From Betaproteobacteria bacterium (GTDB taxonomy: Bacteria; Pseudomonadota; Gammaproteobacteria; Burkholderiales; Thiobacillaceae), in contig VGVT01000020.1 in the NCBI GenBank assembly GCA_016873935.1, forward strand, positions 1 through 43,342: a DNA stretch of 43,342 bases. Reading direction: 5' to 3'. The translations under genes were made by a program, and so were the position numbers. This document shows, one piece after another, positions 1 through 8,317 of this stretch; the stretch's first letter is position 1; each line of letters starts with the position of its first letter. Under the pieces are notes generated by a model. It made no database searches. It was not told the origin of the DNA and was given only the letters and a program-made list of their open reading frames with translations.

Positions 1-26
1 CTCCGCCAGATACCGCACCCACATCC

Positions 27-1100
27 ATGTCCACCCTCGACTCCACCCGCATCGACGACCTGCGCATCAAGGCGGTGCGCCCCCTCATCACGCCCGCCCT
101 GCTGGAGGAGCGGCTGCCGGCCAGTCCGGTCGCGCGCGCCACGGTGGAGGCCAGCCGCGCGGCGATTTCCCGCGTGCTGCACGGCAAGGATGACCGGCTC
201 ATCGTCGTGGTGGGGCCCTGCTCCATCCACGACCACGACCAGGCCATGCAGTACGCCCGCGAGCTCATCGAGCGCACGCGCGACCTGGCCGGCGAACTGC
301 TGCTGGTGATGCGGGTGTACTTCGAGAAGCCCCGCACCACCGTGGGCTGGAAGGGTTACATCAACGACCCCCACCTGGACGGCAGCTTCGCCATCAACGA
401 GGGCCTGGAAAAGGCCCGCCGGCTGCTGCTCGACATTCTCGCCCTGGGCCTGCCCGTGGGCACCGAATTCCTCGATCTGCTCAGTCCGCAGTACATCAGT
501 GACCTGGTGAGCTGGGGCGCCATCGGCGCGCGCACCACCGAAAGCCAGACCCACAGGCAACTGGCCTCGGGCCTGTCCTGCCCGGTCGGCTTCAAGAACG
601 CCACCGACGGCGGTATCAAGGTGGCGGCCGACGCCATCGTCGCCGCGCGCTCGCCGCACGCCTTCATGGGCATGACCAAGATGGGCCAGGCCGCCGTCTT
701 CGAAACGCGTGGCAACGACGACTGCCACGTCATCCTGCGCGGCGGCAAACAGCCCAACTACGCCGCCGCCGACGTCGAGGCCGCCTGCGCCCTGCTGCGC
801 GCGCGGGGCCTGCGCGAGCAGGTGATGATCGATGTGTCGCACGCCAACAGCGGCAAGGAACACCGGCGCCAGATCGAGGTGGCCGCCGGGGTCGCCGCCC
901 AGGTCGCCGCTGGCGAGCGCCGCATCGTCGGCGTGATGATCGAAAGCCACCTGCACGAAGGCCGCCAGGACATCGTGCCCGGACAGCCGCTGCAGCCCGG
1001 CGTTTCCGTCACCGATGCCTGCATCAGCCTGGAGCAGACCATGCCGGTGCTGAACGGCCTCGCCGAGGCGGTGCGCGCGCGCCGCGACACGTCCGCCTGA
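27..1100 (+). CDS. aroG: 3-deoxy-7-phosphoheptulonate (DAHP) synthase, class I
   Basis: This enzyme condenses phosphoenolpyruvate with erythrose 4-phosphate in the first step of the cytoplasmic shikimate pathway to aromatic amino acids. The 357-aa length fits the AroF/AroG/AroH type I-alpha family. Visible family motifs include VVGPCSIHD near residue 60, RVYFEKPRTTVGWKG near 95 (PEP and metal site), GARTTESQTHR near 165, and DVSHANSGK near 270. It starts at the first ATG of the frame, 26 bases into the window, so its promoter lies outside. Which of the three feedback classes (Phe, Tyr, Trp) it belongs to cannot be told from reading alone, so the symbol is provisional. Downstream genes are unrelated to aromatic synthesis. 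Confidence 0.93.
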   Translation: MSTLDSTRIDDLRIKAVRPLITPALLEERLPASPVARATVEASRAAISRVLHGKDDRLIVVVGPCSIHDHDQAMQYARELIERTRDLAGELLLVMRVYFEKPRTTVGWKGYINDPHLDGSFAINEGLEKARRLLLDILALGLPVGTEFLDLLSPQYISDLVSWGAIGARTTESQTHRQLASGLSCPVGFKNATDGGIKVAADAIVAARSPHAFMGMTKMGQAAVFETRGNDDCHVILRGGKQPNYAAADVEAACALLRARGLREQVMIDVSHANSGKEHRRQIEVAAGVAAQVAAGERRIVGVMIESHLHEGRQDIVPGQPLQPGVSVTDACISLEQTMPVLNGLAEAVRARRDTSA

Positions 1101-1210
1101 GCTGCGGCGCGCCGACGGCGGCGCGGCCCCCCCTGAAATCGGCGAGCGGGGGTCTATGCTGGTAGCAGCGCGGGCATCCACGGCCCGCGCCCCTTCCGGA
1201 GGTAAGCATC

Positions 1211-1687
1211 GTGAAACTCCCGCGCCTGCCGCGCCGCGCCCTCACCCTGGCGGCGCTTGCGGCTTTCGTCTGGGGCCAGCCGGCCAGCGGCGAAAGCTTC
1301 GTCCCTCTCACCCTGACTCCGGCGGAAATACGCCTGGAGGCGGACGCCAGTCGGCCCGGCGGCATGGCCATCGCCACTCTTGCGGGCGACATGGCCAAGC
1401 CCGGCCTCTATGCCGCGCGCATCCGCATGCCCGCCGGATTGCGGGTGGAACCCCATTTCCACCCCGAGAACCGCGTGGTGGTCGTGCTCTCCGGCACCCT
1501 GCACATCGGTTTCGGTGAACGCTTCGAGACGGAGCGGCTGCGCGCCATGCCGGCCGGCAGCTTCTTCGTCGAGCCGGCCGGAGCCCCGCACTTCGCGCGG
1601 GTCGGGGAAGAGGACGCCATCGTCCAGGTCAGCGGCGTCGGCCCCTCGGGCACCACCTATCTGCACCCCGGCGCGCCAGGGCACTGA
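1211..1687 (+). CDS. Secreted single-domain cupin protein
   Basis: A 158-aa protein with a GTG start preceded by GGAGG about 9 bases upstream. Residues 1-27 look like a signal peptide (basic start, Ala/Leu-rich core, cleavage near PASGES), so it probably acts in the periplasm. Residues 60-145 carry a cupin barrel: PHFHPENRVVVVLSGTLHIG resembles cupin motif 1 with two metal-binding histidines, and FFVEPAGAPHFA resembles motif 2 with a third. Substrate and reaction are unknown. It ends 5 bases before the histidine decarboxylase gene, so the two are probably cotranscribed, which hints at but does not prove a shared substrate. Confidence 0.75.
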   Translation: MKLPRLPRRALTLAALAAFVWGQPASGESFVPLTLTPAEIRLEADASRPGGMAIATLAGDMAKPGLYAARIRMPAGLRVEPHFHPENRVVVVLSGTLHIGFGERFETERLRAMPAGSFFVEPAGAPHFARVGEEDAIVQVSGVGPSGTTYLHPGAPGH

Positions 1688-1692
1688 ACGCC

Positions 1693-2646
1693 ATGGGGGA
1701 GCGCTGCGATTGCGATGATCGGGCCATCGGCCCGTTCGCCGACTACTGCGACGGCTATGCCCGGCCCGGCGCCGAGGGGCTGGGCTATGTCAGCGTGCTG
1801 AAAGTGGCCACCGCCACGGTGGAGAAGAGCGACGACGCCCTGCTCGACGGCATCGTCGCTCTCGACCGCGCGGAGGCGGCGGGGGCCTACCTGGGCCAGA
1901 TCAACATGCAGACCGCCTCCTCCTTCTGCGGTATCGCCGGCCAGGTCTGGGGACACGACCTGGCGGTGGCCGAGGACATCGCCGGGCACCACCTGACACC
2001 CCTGTTCAGCGTCATCCAGCACGATGGCTCCGACTTGCCGGTGTACGACGGCCAGCCTCTTCTGGAGGCGGGCCAGGCCCTCTTCGGCACGGCGGACGCG
2101 CGGCGTTACCCGCCGGCGCCGGGCGCCCACGTCATCTGCGCCAACAAGAGCGTGACCGCCTACCGGCCGCGGGCCGACCCGCTTGATGTGGGCGTGGGAC
2201 AGGCCTACGGCGTCTGGTGCGTGCTGGCCCTGTCGATCGCCCGCGACCGCCGCGTCACCGCCGACCTCTTCATCGAGGATGCAGGGGTGTGGACGCACAA
2301 CGATCGTGAAGCCGACCTCGCAGCCTGGCTGCGCGGCCACCGCCCGCGCGTGGCGGAAAGCATCGTCGCCTGCGGCCGCGGCCAGGGCCTGCTGTTCGAG
2401 CGCACCTACCTGTGCACCGCGCACGCCATCATGCCGCCCGGCCACCTGGGCATCGCCCTGGCCGTGGCGCCTTACGTGGTGCTGGCCCGACGGGCGCTGC
2501 CGGACGGCGATTTCGCCGGCCTGGCGAGGCTCACCTTGCGGGAATGGGAGCGGCGGATGGGCTTCACGCCGGCGGCATCCGGCGCCGCGAGCGGCCGCGG
2601 ACGAGCCGAGGCGGCAGCGGCGAGGTTCATGCCAACAGCGAGGTGA
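1693..2646 (+). CDS. hdcA: Pyruvoyl-dependent histidine decarboxylase proenzyme
   Basis: Predicted to decarboxylate L-histidine to histamine with a covalent pyruvoyl group instead of PLP. The 317-aa product aligns along its length with the Lactobacillus 30a HdcA sequence I remember: LDGIVALDRAEAAGAYLGQI near 51-70, then the self-cleavage site TASSFCG (cleaved between Ser76 and Ser77, the latter becoming pyruvoyl). PAPGAHVICANKSVTA lies near 141, and LFIEDAGVW near 192, where Glu195 matches the catalytic proton donor (Glu197 of the Lactobacillus enzyme). The last 30 or so residues are an Ala/Arg-rich tail beyond the family's usual end and overlap the convergent adenine deaminase gene by 20 bases. 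No histidine/histamine antiporter (hdcP-like) gene is adjacent. The family is described mainly from Gram-positive bacteria, so its presence here suggests transfer or an unrecognised role. Confidence 0.88.
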   Translation: MGERCDCDDRAIGPFADYCDGYARPGAEGLGYVSVLKVATATVEKSDDALLDGIVALDRAEAAGAYLGQINMQTASSFCGIAGQVWGHDLAVAEDIAGHHLTPLFSVIQHDGSDLPVYDGQPLLEAGQALFGTADARRYPPAPGAHVICANKSVTAYRPRADPLDVGVGQAYGVWCVLALSIARDRRVTADLFIEDAGVWTHNDREADLAAWLRGHRPRVAESIVACGRGQGLLFERTYLCTAHAIMPPGHLGIALAVAPYVVLARRALPDGDFAGLARLTLREWERRMGFTPAASGAASGRGRAEAAAARFMPTAR

Positions 2647-4273
2647 AGCGGAACGCGCGCGCGTCGAACAGGCCGCGGTCGCTCAGCTTGAGTTCCGGAA
2701 TCACCAGCAGGGCCATGAACGACAGGGTCATGAACGGCGAGCGCAGGGGCGAGCCGAGCGCCTTCGCCCTGCGCGTCAGCTCAGCGTAGCGGGCGGCCAC
2801 CGCGTCGCCGTCGTCGGCGCTCATCAGGCCGGCCACCGGCAGGGGCAGGCATTGCACGCCCGCGCCGTCGGCCACGGTGATGCCGCCGCCGGCATCGACC
2901 AGGGCGTTGACCGCGCGGCAGAGGCTTGCAGCGTCGGCGCCGACTGCGACGATGTTGTGCGAATCGTGGGCGACGCTGGAGGCCAGCGCGCCGCGCGCGA
3001 GGCCGAAGCCGCGCGCGAAGGCGACCGCCGGCGGCGCCGGGCGGTAGCGATTGAGGGTGGCGAGCAGCAGCACGTCGCGGGATGGATCGGGCACCAGGCA
3101 GCCGTCCTCGATGCGCGGTTCGAGCAGTGCCTCGCGTGTCAGCAGTTCGCCGTCGACGGCGTCGATCACGCGCAGGCGGCCCGGACCGGCCGGCACCGCC
3201 AGATCCGCCGGGGTGATGCGCGAAGCGGCGAAGCGGTTGAGGGGCGTCACCGGCACCCGCTCGATCAGGCTGCGGCCGGCCTCGGCCACCCGATGGCCAT
3301 CCACCCAGGTGCGCAGCGGCCGGAACTCGCGCAGGTCGGCCACTTCCACCGCGTCCATGGCATCGCCGGAGCGCAGCAGCCCCACCGGTAGGCGATAGTG
3401 GCGCACGGGATTGAGGCAGGCACAGCGCAGCACGGCCATGCGGTCGTGGCCCGCCGCCACCGCCCGCGCCACCAGGCGGTCGATGTGGCCGCGCGCGAGG
3501 TCGTCCGGATGCTTGTCGTCGCTGCAGAACATGACCCGCTCCGGGTGGCTGGCGATGAGCGGGTGCAGGGCGTCGAAGTCGCGCGCCGCCGAGCCCTCGC
3601 GAATGAGGATGGCCATGCCGGCGGCGATCTTGTCGCGCGCCTCGGCCAGGCTGGTGCATTCATGGTCGCTGCCGATGCCGGCCTCGGCGTAGCGCCGGGC
3701 GCTCTCGCCTGTCAGGCCGGGGGCGTGGCCGTCCACCGGCAGGCCGAGGTCGCGCGCCAGGGTGAGCTTGGCCATGACGGCCGGGTCGCGCGCCAGCACG
3801 GCGGGAAAATTCATCATTTCCGACAGGTAGGAAAGACCCTCGCGCCGCAGCAGGATGTCCAGCTCGGCCAGGCCGATCTCCGCGCCGGCGGTCTCGAACG
3901 GCGTGGCCGGCACGCAGGAGGGCGCGCCGAAGAACAGCTTGAAGGGCACCCGGCGGGCGTTGTCCAGCATGAAGCGCACCCCCTCGATGCCGAGCACGTT
4001 GGCGATCTCGTGCGGGTCGGAAACCGTCGCCACGGTACCGTGGCGGGTTGCCAGGCGGGCAAACTCGGCGGGCACCAGCATGGAACTCTCGATGTGCACG
4101 TGGGCATCGATGAAGCCGGGTAGCAGATAGCTGAGGCCGGGATTCTCCGGGCCTTCCTCCAGAAGCCGGGTGATGACTCCGTCGTGCCATTCGACCCGGC
4201 CCGCGAAGATGCGGCGCGACTCAAGGTCGACGAGATTGGCGCTCAGGGCGCCGCTGGCCTGGGAGGTTTGCAT
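2627..4273 (-). CDS. ade: Adenine deaminase
   Basis: A purine-salvage enzyme converting adenine to hypoxanthine and ammonia (EC 3.5.4.2), a cytoplasmic amidohydrolase-superfamily metalloenzyme. The 548-aa length is typical of the AdeC/Ade type. Metal-binding motifs are visible: GFIDAHVHIESSM at 53-65, SDPHEIANV at 85-93, and SDDKHPDDL near 252. A C-terminal segment containing SSVAHDSHNIVAVG is characteristic of this subfamily. The start is the ATG at 4273. It is convergent with hdcA, and its 3' end overlaps the end of that gene. It is not obviously in an operon with anything else here. Confidence 0.93.
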   Translation of the reverse strand: MQTSQASGALSANLVDLESRRIFAGRVEWHDGVITRLLEEGPENPGLSYLLPGFIDAHVHIESSMLVPAEFARLATRHGTVATVSDPHEIANVLGIEGVRFMLDNARRVPFKLFFGAPSCVPATPFETAGAEIGLAELDILLRREGLSYLSEMMNFPAVLARDPAVMAKLTLARDLGLPVDGHAPGLTGESARRYAEAGIGSDHECTSLAEARDKIAAGMAILIREGSAARDFDALHPLIASHPERVMFCSDDKHPDDLARGHIDRLVARAVAAGHDRMAVLRCACLNPVRHYRLPVGLLRSGDAMDAVEVADLREFRPLRTWVDGHRVAEAGRSLIERVPVTPLNRFAASRITPADLAVPAGPGRLRVIDAVDGELLTREALLEPRIEDGCLVPDPSRDVLLLATLNRYRPAPPAVAFARGFGLARGALASSVAHDSHNIVAVGADAASLCRAVNALVDAGGGITVADGAGVQCLPLPVAGLMSADDGDAVAARYAELTRRAKALGSPLRSPFMTLSFMALLVIPELKLSDRGLFDARAFRFTSLLA

Positions 4274-4434
4274 GGCGGGGCGGGAAAGCGTGGACGATCC
4301 TCATCGTAGCCCCGGATTGCGCTTGTGGACAGGACCACGCCTCCCATCGTCCACTCTGCTCGCGATCGCTTAATGGCGGCCGGACAAAGCCAACAGGAGT
4401 AAAGTAGCCAAGGATTTCAAGCAGGAGAACAGCC

Positions 4435-4836
4435 GTGAAAGACATCGTGTGGGACAAGATACTCAGCATCGGCGTGGATGAAATCGACGAGGACCACCGC
4501 AAGCTGATCCACATCTTCAACATCCTCAATCATGCGGTCGCCGAGAAGGAATCTCCGGAGTACCTCGCGGCATGCCTGGACGAGCTGATTTATTGCACGG
4601 TCTGGCATTTCAGCCATGAAGAGCGGCTGATGCTCAAGTTTCGCTATCCGGAAGCCGAAGCGCACAAGACCGAGCACCGCGATCTCATCGAGAGCGCGAA
4701 AGCGTTGCAGCAGGCCGTCCTGCAAGCGGACAAACCCATCGCCGAGGAGCAGCTCCGCTTCCTGGAACGCTGGCTCTCGGAGCACATCCTCACCGCCGAC
4801 GGGCGGCTGGGCGAGTATCTCTGCGAGAAGATGTAA
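4435..4836 (+). CDS. Bacteriohemerythrin
   Basis: A 133-aa cytoplasmic non-haem diiron oxygen-binding protein of the single-domain hemerythrin family, thought to store, sense or deliver oxygen. All seven expected iron ligands can be placed: His21 (EDHRKL), His58 and Glu62 (HFSHE), His77 and His81 (HKTEH), His117 and Asp122 (HILTAD). The start is a GTG with AGGAG 8 bases upstream; a preceding in-frame ATG is absent. It stands alone, divergent from adenine deaminase across a 161-base spacer. An oxygen-binding protein fits a microaerophilic sulfur oxidiser. Confidence 0.93.
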   Translation: MKDIVWDKILSIGVDEIDEDHRKLIHIFNILNHAVAEKESPEYLAACLDELIYCTVWHFSHEERLMLKFRYPEAEAHKTEHRDLIESAKALQQAVLQADKPIAEEQLRFLERWLSEHILTADGRLGEYLCEKM

Positions 4837-4933
4837 GTTCCCAGAACCTTATTCTGGCGGTAGCACAACCCGAGGAGCGGGCTTGCCCGCGATACCCCCG
4901 CATTGCCGCCTTAAGTAACTGCTGATTCATACC

Positions 4934-5028
4934 AATTTCGTCGTTCCCGCGCATCCCCTGCAGGGGATGAAGGCGGGAACCCAGAACTATCAACGACCTG
5001 GATCCCCGCCTGCGCGGAGATGACGAAT
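4934..5028. repeat. Extragenic palindromic repeat
   Basis: An imperfect inverted repeat of about 95 bases fills the space after the hemerythrin gene. The left arm (tcgttcccgcgc..., from 4940) and right arm (...ccccgcctgcgcggagatgacga, to 5026) are reverse-complement-like, with a conserved ccagaa/cctgga core between. An extra perfect palindrome, catcccctgcaggggatg (4952-4969), lies inside the left arm. This resembles the dispersed repeats of the form cgtcattcccgcg...cgcgggaatgacg that are common between genes in proteobacteria. It may also act as a bidirectional terminator between the convergent genes on either side. Confidence 0.65.
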
Positions 5029-5040
5029 CAATCAGATTCC

Positions 5041-5766
5041 TTATCGGGAAATCCACTCGATCAGGTGATGGCTTTCCGGCGTCAGGCTCCAGACCGTGTA
5101 CTGGCGGGCCGACGCGGGACAAAGTCCGGCGCTGTCATGGTCGTGGATGGCCAACTCGCCGCCCCGCCAGAAACGGGCCAGCGCCGCGTCCAGCGGTTCC
5201 GCCGAAGCGGTGGCCTGACAGCCATGCCGGTCCGCCGGACGCGCCGTCGAGGCCAGATCGTGCCAGCTCGCCCAGGCCCGGTCGGCCAGAGCGGCTTCCA
5301 GCCCGTCCAGCCAGGCGCGATGCCGGAACTCCGGCCCCGCTCCCACCGGCGTCTGGCCGAGCAGGTTGCAGAACAGGCAGGCGGCCTCCGGCCAGGTCTC
5401 GGCGAGGCTGCGGAAACCGCCCGCGCCGGCGAGGAAATCAGCCGCTTGCCAGTCGAATCGCTGCGCCGGAAAGCGGCTTGAGAGGATGCGGCGGGCGAGC
5501 GCATCGGGTTCAAGCACGGTGATGCGAGAGAAGCGCTGCAGGAACTGGCTGCTCAGGGCGTAGCCGCCGCTGGGACCGACCAGGAGCAGATGCTCGGCAT
5601 CGGGCCGCCAGTCGGTGAGCCAGCGCCGCACCTGGTCGTGGAAGGGAACCCACAGGGTGCGCTGCCAGCGCCAGGCGCGCAGGTGGTAGAGCAGGCCGCC
5701 GCTGGGGTGAAACAAAGGACTGAGTAGCGAGTGCCGAGTATCGACAAAATGACGCGCGGACCACAC
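5041..5766 (-). CDS. Uncharacterised protein, weakly methyltransferase-like
   Basis: A 241-aa reading frame whose function I do not recognise. A segment HLLLVGPSGGYALSSQFL (about 59-76) followed by FSRITVLEPDALARRIL resembles the glycine-rich loop and acidic strand end of a Rossmann-type SAM-dependent methyltransferase, but the later motifs are not clear. No signal peptide or membrane helix is evident. The only start near the frame's beginning is a GTG at 5766 with GAGGAAG immediately before it, which is unusually close, so the start is uncertain. It lies 19 bases downstream of lon in the same direction and may be cotranscribed with it. Confidence 0.55.
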   Translation of the reverse strand: MWSARHFVDTRHSLLSPLFHPSGGLLYHLRAWRWQRTLWVPFHDQVRRWLTDWRPDAEHLLLVGPSGGYALSSQFLQRFSRITVLEPDALARRILSSRFPAQRFDWQAADFLAGAGGFRSLAETWPEAACLFCNLLGQTPVGAGPEFRHRAWLDGLEAALADRAWASWHDLASTARPADRHGCQATASAEPLDAALARFWRGGELAIHDHDSAGLCPASARQYTVWSLTPESHHLIEWISR

Positions 5767-5785
5767 CTTCCTCAGTCCTCAGTCC

Positions 5786-8194
5786 TCATACATTGCCGGC
5801 GAAGACCCGCTTCGCCACGTCCCTGTAATGGCGGACGAAGCTCACTTCCAGGCCGGCCTTCACGTAATCCGGCAGACGCTCGAAATCCGGCTGGTTGGCC
5901 TGGGGCAGGATCAGTTCGTGCACCCCCACCCGCTTCGCGGCGATGACCTTTTCGCGGATGCCGCCCACCGGCAGCACCTGGCCGGTCAGGGTCAGTTCCC
6001 CGGTCATGGCCAGGGGCCGGCCGATCTTCTCGTTGCGGGCCAGGGACAGCAGCGCCGTGGCCATGGTGATGCCGGCGGACGGGCCGTCCTTGGGCGTGGC
6101 GCCTTCGGGCACGTGCAGGTGCACGAAGGCCTCGTCGAAGAACTTCGGGTCGGCCTTGTAGGGCTTGAGGTGGCTGGAGATGTAGCTGTAGGCGATCTCG
6201 GCGGATTCCTTCATCACCTCGCCCAGCTTGCCGGTGAGCTTGAAGCCGCGGTTGAGGGTGTGCACCTTGGTCGCCTCGATGGTCAATGTGGCGCCGCCCA
6301 GGGCGGTCCACGCCAGGCCCGTCACCACGCCGATGCCGGTCATCGGCTTGTCCTGCTGGTAGGGCGGCTCGGTGAGATAGTGTTCCAGGTTGTCGGCGTT
6401 GACCTGGAGCCGCTCGGTTTCGCCGCGCACGATGCGCACCACCGACTTGCGGATGATCTTGCCCAGGCTCATTTCGAGTTGACGCACGCCGGCCTCGCGG
6501 GCGTAGCCCTCGATGACCTTGCGGATGGCCGCGGCGGTGATGCTGACCTGGCCGCGTTTGAGGCCGCTTTTCCTGAGCTGCTTGGGCCACAGGTGATGCC
6601 GGGCGATGGCGAGCTTCTCCTCCAGCAGGTAGCCCGAGAGGCGGATCACCTCCATGCGGTCGAGCAGCGGCGCGGGAATGGTGTCGAGCTGGTTGGCGGT
6701 GCAGATGAACAGGGTTTTCGACAGGTCGAAGCGCACGTCCAGGTAGTGGTCGAGGAATTCGCTGTTCTGCTCCGGGTCCAGCACCTCCAGCAGGGCGCTG
6801 GCCGGATCGCCCTGGTAGGAGGCGCCAATCTTGTCCACCTCGTCCAGCATGATCACCGGGTTCTGCGACTCCACTTCCTTGATGGCCTGGATGAACTTGC
6901 CCGGCAGCGCGCCGATGTAGGTGCGGCGGTGGCCCTTGATCTCGGCCTCGTCGCGCATGCCTCCGACGGAGAAGCGATAGAACTTGCGCCCCAGCGCCCG
7001 CGCCACCGATTTTCCGATCGAGGTCTTGCCCACGCCGGGTGGCCCCACCAGCAACAGGATGGAGCCGGCCACCTCGCCCTTCATGGCGCCGACGGCGAGG
7101 AACTCGACGATGCGTTCCTTGACGTCGTCGAGGCCGTCGTGGTCCTGGTCGAGGATGCGGCGGGCGCGGGTGAGATCCAGCTTGTCCTTGGTGTACTTGC
7201 CCCAGGGCAGGTTGGTGAGCCAGTCCAGGTAGTTGCGGGTGACGGTGTATTCCGGCGAACCGTGTTCCAGGCCGGACAGCTTGCTCAGCTCCTCGCCGAT
7301 CTTCTTCTCCGCGTGCGGCGGCAGCTTCAGCTTCTTCACCCGGCCCTGGTAGAGCTCCAGATCCATGGTGCGGTCGTCCTTGGCGATGCCCAGCTCCTGC
7401 TGGATGGCCTTGAGCTGCTGGCGCAGGAAGAACTCCCGCTGCTGCCGGGTCATCTTCTCCTCGACCTTTTCCCGGATCTGCGTTTGCAGCTTGGCGACCT
7501 CCAGCTCCTTCTTGATCAGCACCAGCACCTTCTGCATGCGCTTCCTGAGGTTGAAGGCCTCCAGCACCTCCTGCAGCTTCTCCTTGGGCGCGGTGGTCAG
7601 GCTGGCGGCGAAGTCGGTGAGCAGGGCCGGCTCGTTGGGGGAGAAGCGGTTGAGAAAGAACTTCAACTCCTCGGAATACAGCGGGTTGAGGGGCAACAGT
7701 TCCTTGATGGCGTTGATGATGGCCAGGGCGTAGGCCTTGATCTCCTCACCGCTGGTGGCCTGGCGGGTCTCCGCCGGGTAGTCGACGCGGGCGAAATAGG
7801 GCGCCTCGCCGGAAATCCACTCGGCGATGCGGAAGCGGCGGATGCCCTCTGCGATGAACTGGATCTTTCCGTCCGCGCGCATCGGGTGATGCATGCGCAC
7901 CAGGGTGCCGATCCGGTGGAAATCCTCCGGCCGGGCGTCGTCGGAATCGTCGCCGTGCACGCAGACCAGCCCCACCAGTTGGTGGCCCGCGTCGCCGATG
8001 CGCTTCACCGTCTCCATCCACGGCCCCTCGTTCATGATCAGCGGCAGGGTCTGCGCCGGGAAGAAGGGCTTCTCGGTCAGCGGCAGGATATAGATGTTCG
8101 ACGGCAGCGTTTGCGCCGGCAGGTTGGGCGTGGCGCCGGCCTCGCCGGGTTTGACGACTTCGCCTTCGATGGGGGTATGGGAATCTTCGGTCAT
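5786..8194 (-). CDS. lon: ATP-dependent protease Lon
   Basis: The cytoplasmic AAA+ serine protease Lon (La) degrades misfolded and short-lived regulatory proteins. The 802-aa chain has the full domain order: N-terminal substrate-binding domain (about 30-230), coiled coil (about 220-275), AAA+ module with Walker A GPPGVGKT at 384-391 and IMLDEVDK Walker B, and C-terminal S16 protease domain. The catalytic dyad is Ser706 (PKDGPSAG) and Lys749 (GGIREKV), with the 43-residue spacing of the family. The start is the ATG at 8194 with a weak ribosome-binding site. A heat-shock-like promoter is visible upstream. Confidence 0.97.
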   Translation of the reverse strand: MTEDSHTPIEGEVVKPGEAGATPNLPAQTLPSNIYILPLTEKPFFPAQTLPLIMNEGPWMETVKRIGDAGHQLVGLVCVHGDDSDDARPEDFHRIGTLVRMHHPMRADGKIQFIAEGIRRFRIAEWISGEAPYFARVDYPAETRQATSGEEIKAYALAIINAIKELLPLNPLYSEELKFFLNRFSPNEPALLTDFAASLTTAPKEKLQEVLEAFNLRKRMQKVLVLIKKELEVAKLQTQIREKVEEKMTRQQREFFLRQQLKAIQQELGIAKDDRTMDLELYQGRVKKLKLPPHAEKKIGEELSKLSGLEHGSPEYTVTRNYLDWLTNLPWGKYTKDKLDLTRARRILDQDHDGLDDVKERIVEFLAVGAMKGEVAGSILLLVGPPGVGKTSIGKSVARALGRKFYRFSVGGMRDEAEIKGHRRTYIGALPGKFIQAIKEVESQNPVIMLDEVDKIGASYQGDPASALLEVLDPEQNSEFLDHYLDVRFDLSKTLFICTANQLDTIPAPLLDRMEVIRLSGYLLEEKLAIARHHLWPKQLRKSGLKRGQVSITAAAIRKVIEGYAREAGVRQLEMSLGKIIRKSVVRIVRGETERLQVNADNLEHYLTEPPYQQDKPMTGIGVVTGLAWTALGGATLTIEATKVHTLNRGFKLTGKLGEVMKESAEIAYSYISSHLKPYKADPKFFDEAFVHLHVPEGATPKDGPSAGITMATALLSLARNEKIGRPLAMTGELTLTGQVLPVGGIREKVIAAKRVGVHELILPQANQPDFERLPDYVKAGLEVSFVRHYRDVAKRVFAGNV

Positions 8195-8220
8195 GCTTCT
8201 GTTTGTAGGCTACGCCTGTG

Positions 8221-8252
8221 ACATGGGTATGGCCGAAGCGCCAGGTTTCAAC
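8221..8252 (-). promoter_or_regulatory. Candidate sigma-32 (heat-shock) promoter of lon
   Basis: On the minus strand, GTTGAAA (8246-8252) is followed after 16 bases by TACCCATGT (8221-8229). This resembles the sigma-32 pattern CTTGAAA / CCCCATNT. It lies 27 to 58 bases upstream of the lon ATG. lon belongs to the sigma-32 regulon in E. coli, which supports the reading. The -10 match is imperfect and the spacer slightly long. Confidence 0.4.
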
Positions 8253-8293
8253 CCGACAGCGCGAGAAAAGGATGCGCGACCCGCTCCTGTGAG

Positions 8294-8317
8294 CCCGGTG
8301 ACGTCCAGGTCACCGGG
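8294..8317 (-). terminator. GC-rich hairpin directly after trpS
   Basis: A perfect 9-bp stem (cccggtgac at 8294-8302 with gtcaccggg at 8309-8317) and a 6-base loop begin immediately after the trpS stop codon. No T-run follows on the minus strand, so it is not a classical intrinsic terminator. It may stabilise the 3' end or separate trpS from lon transcription. Confidence 0.5.

Noticed and set aside
5828-8221. 797-aa plus-strand open frame
   Set aside because: Exact antisense shadow of lon, low complexity His/Gln/Val-rich translation.
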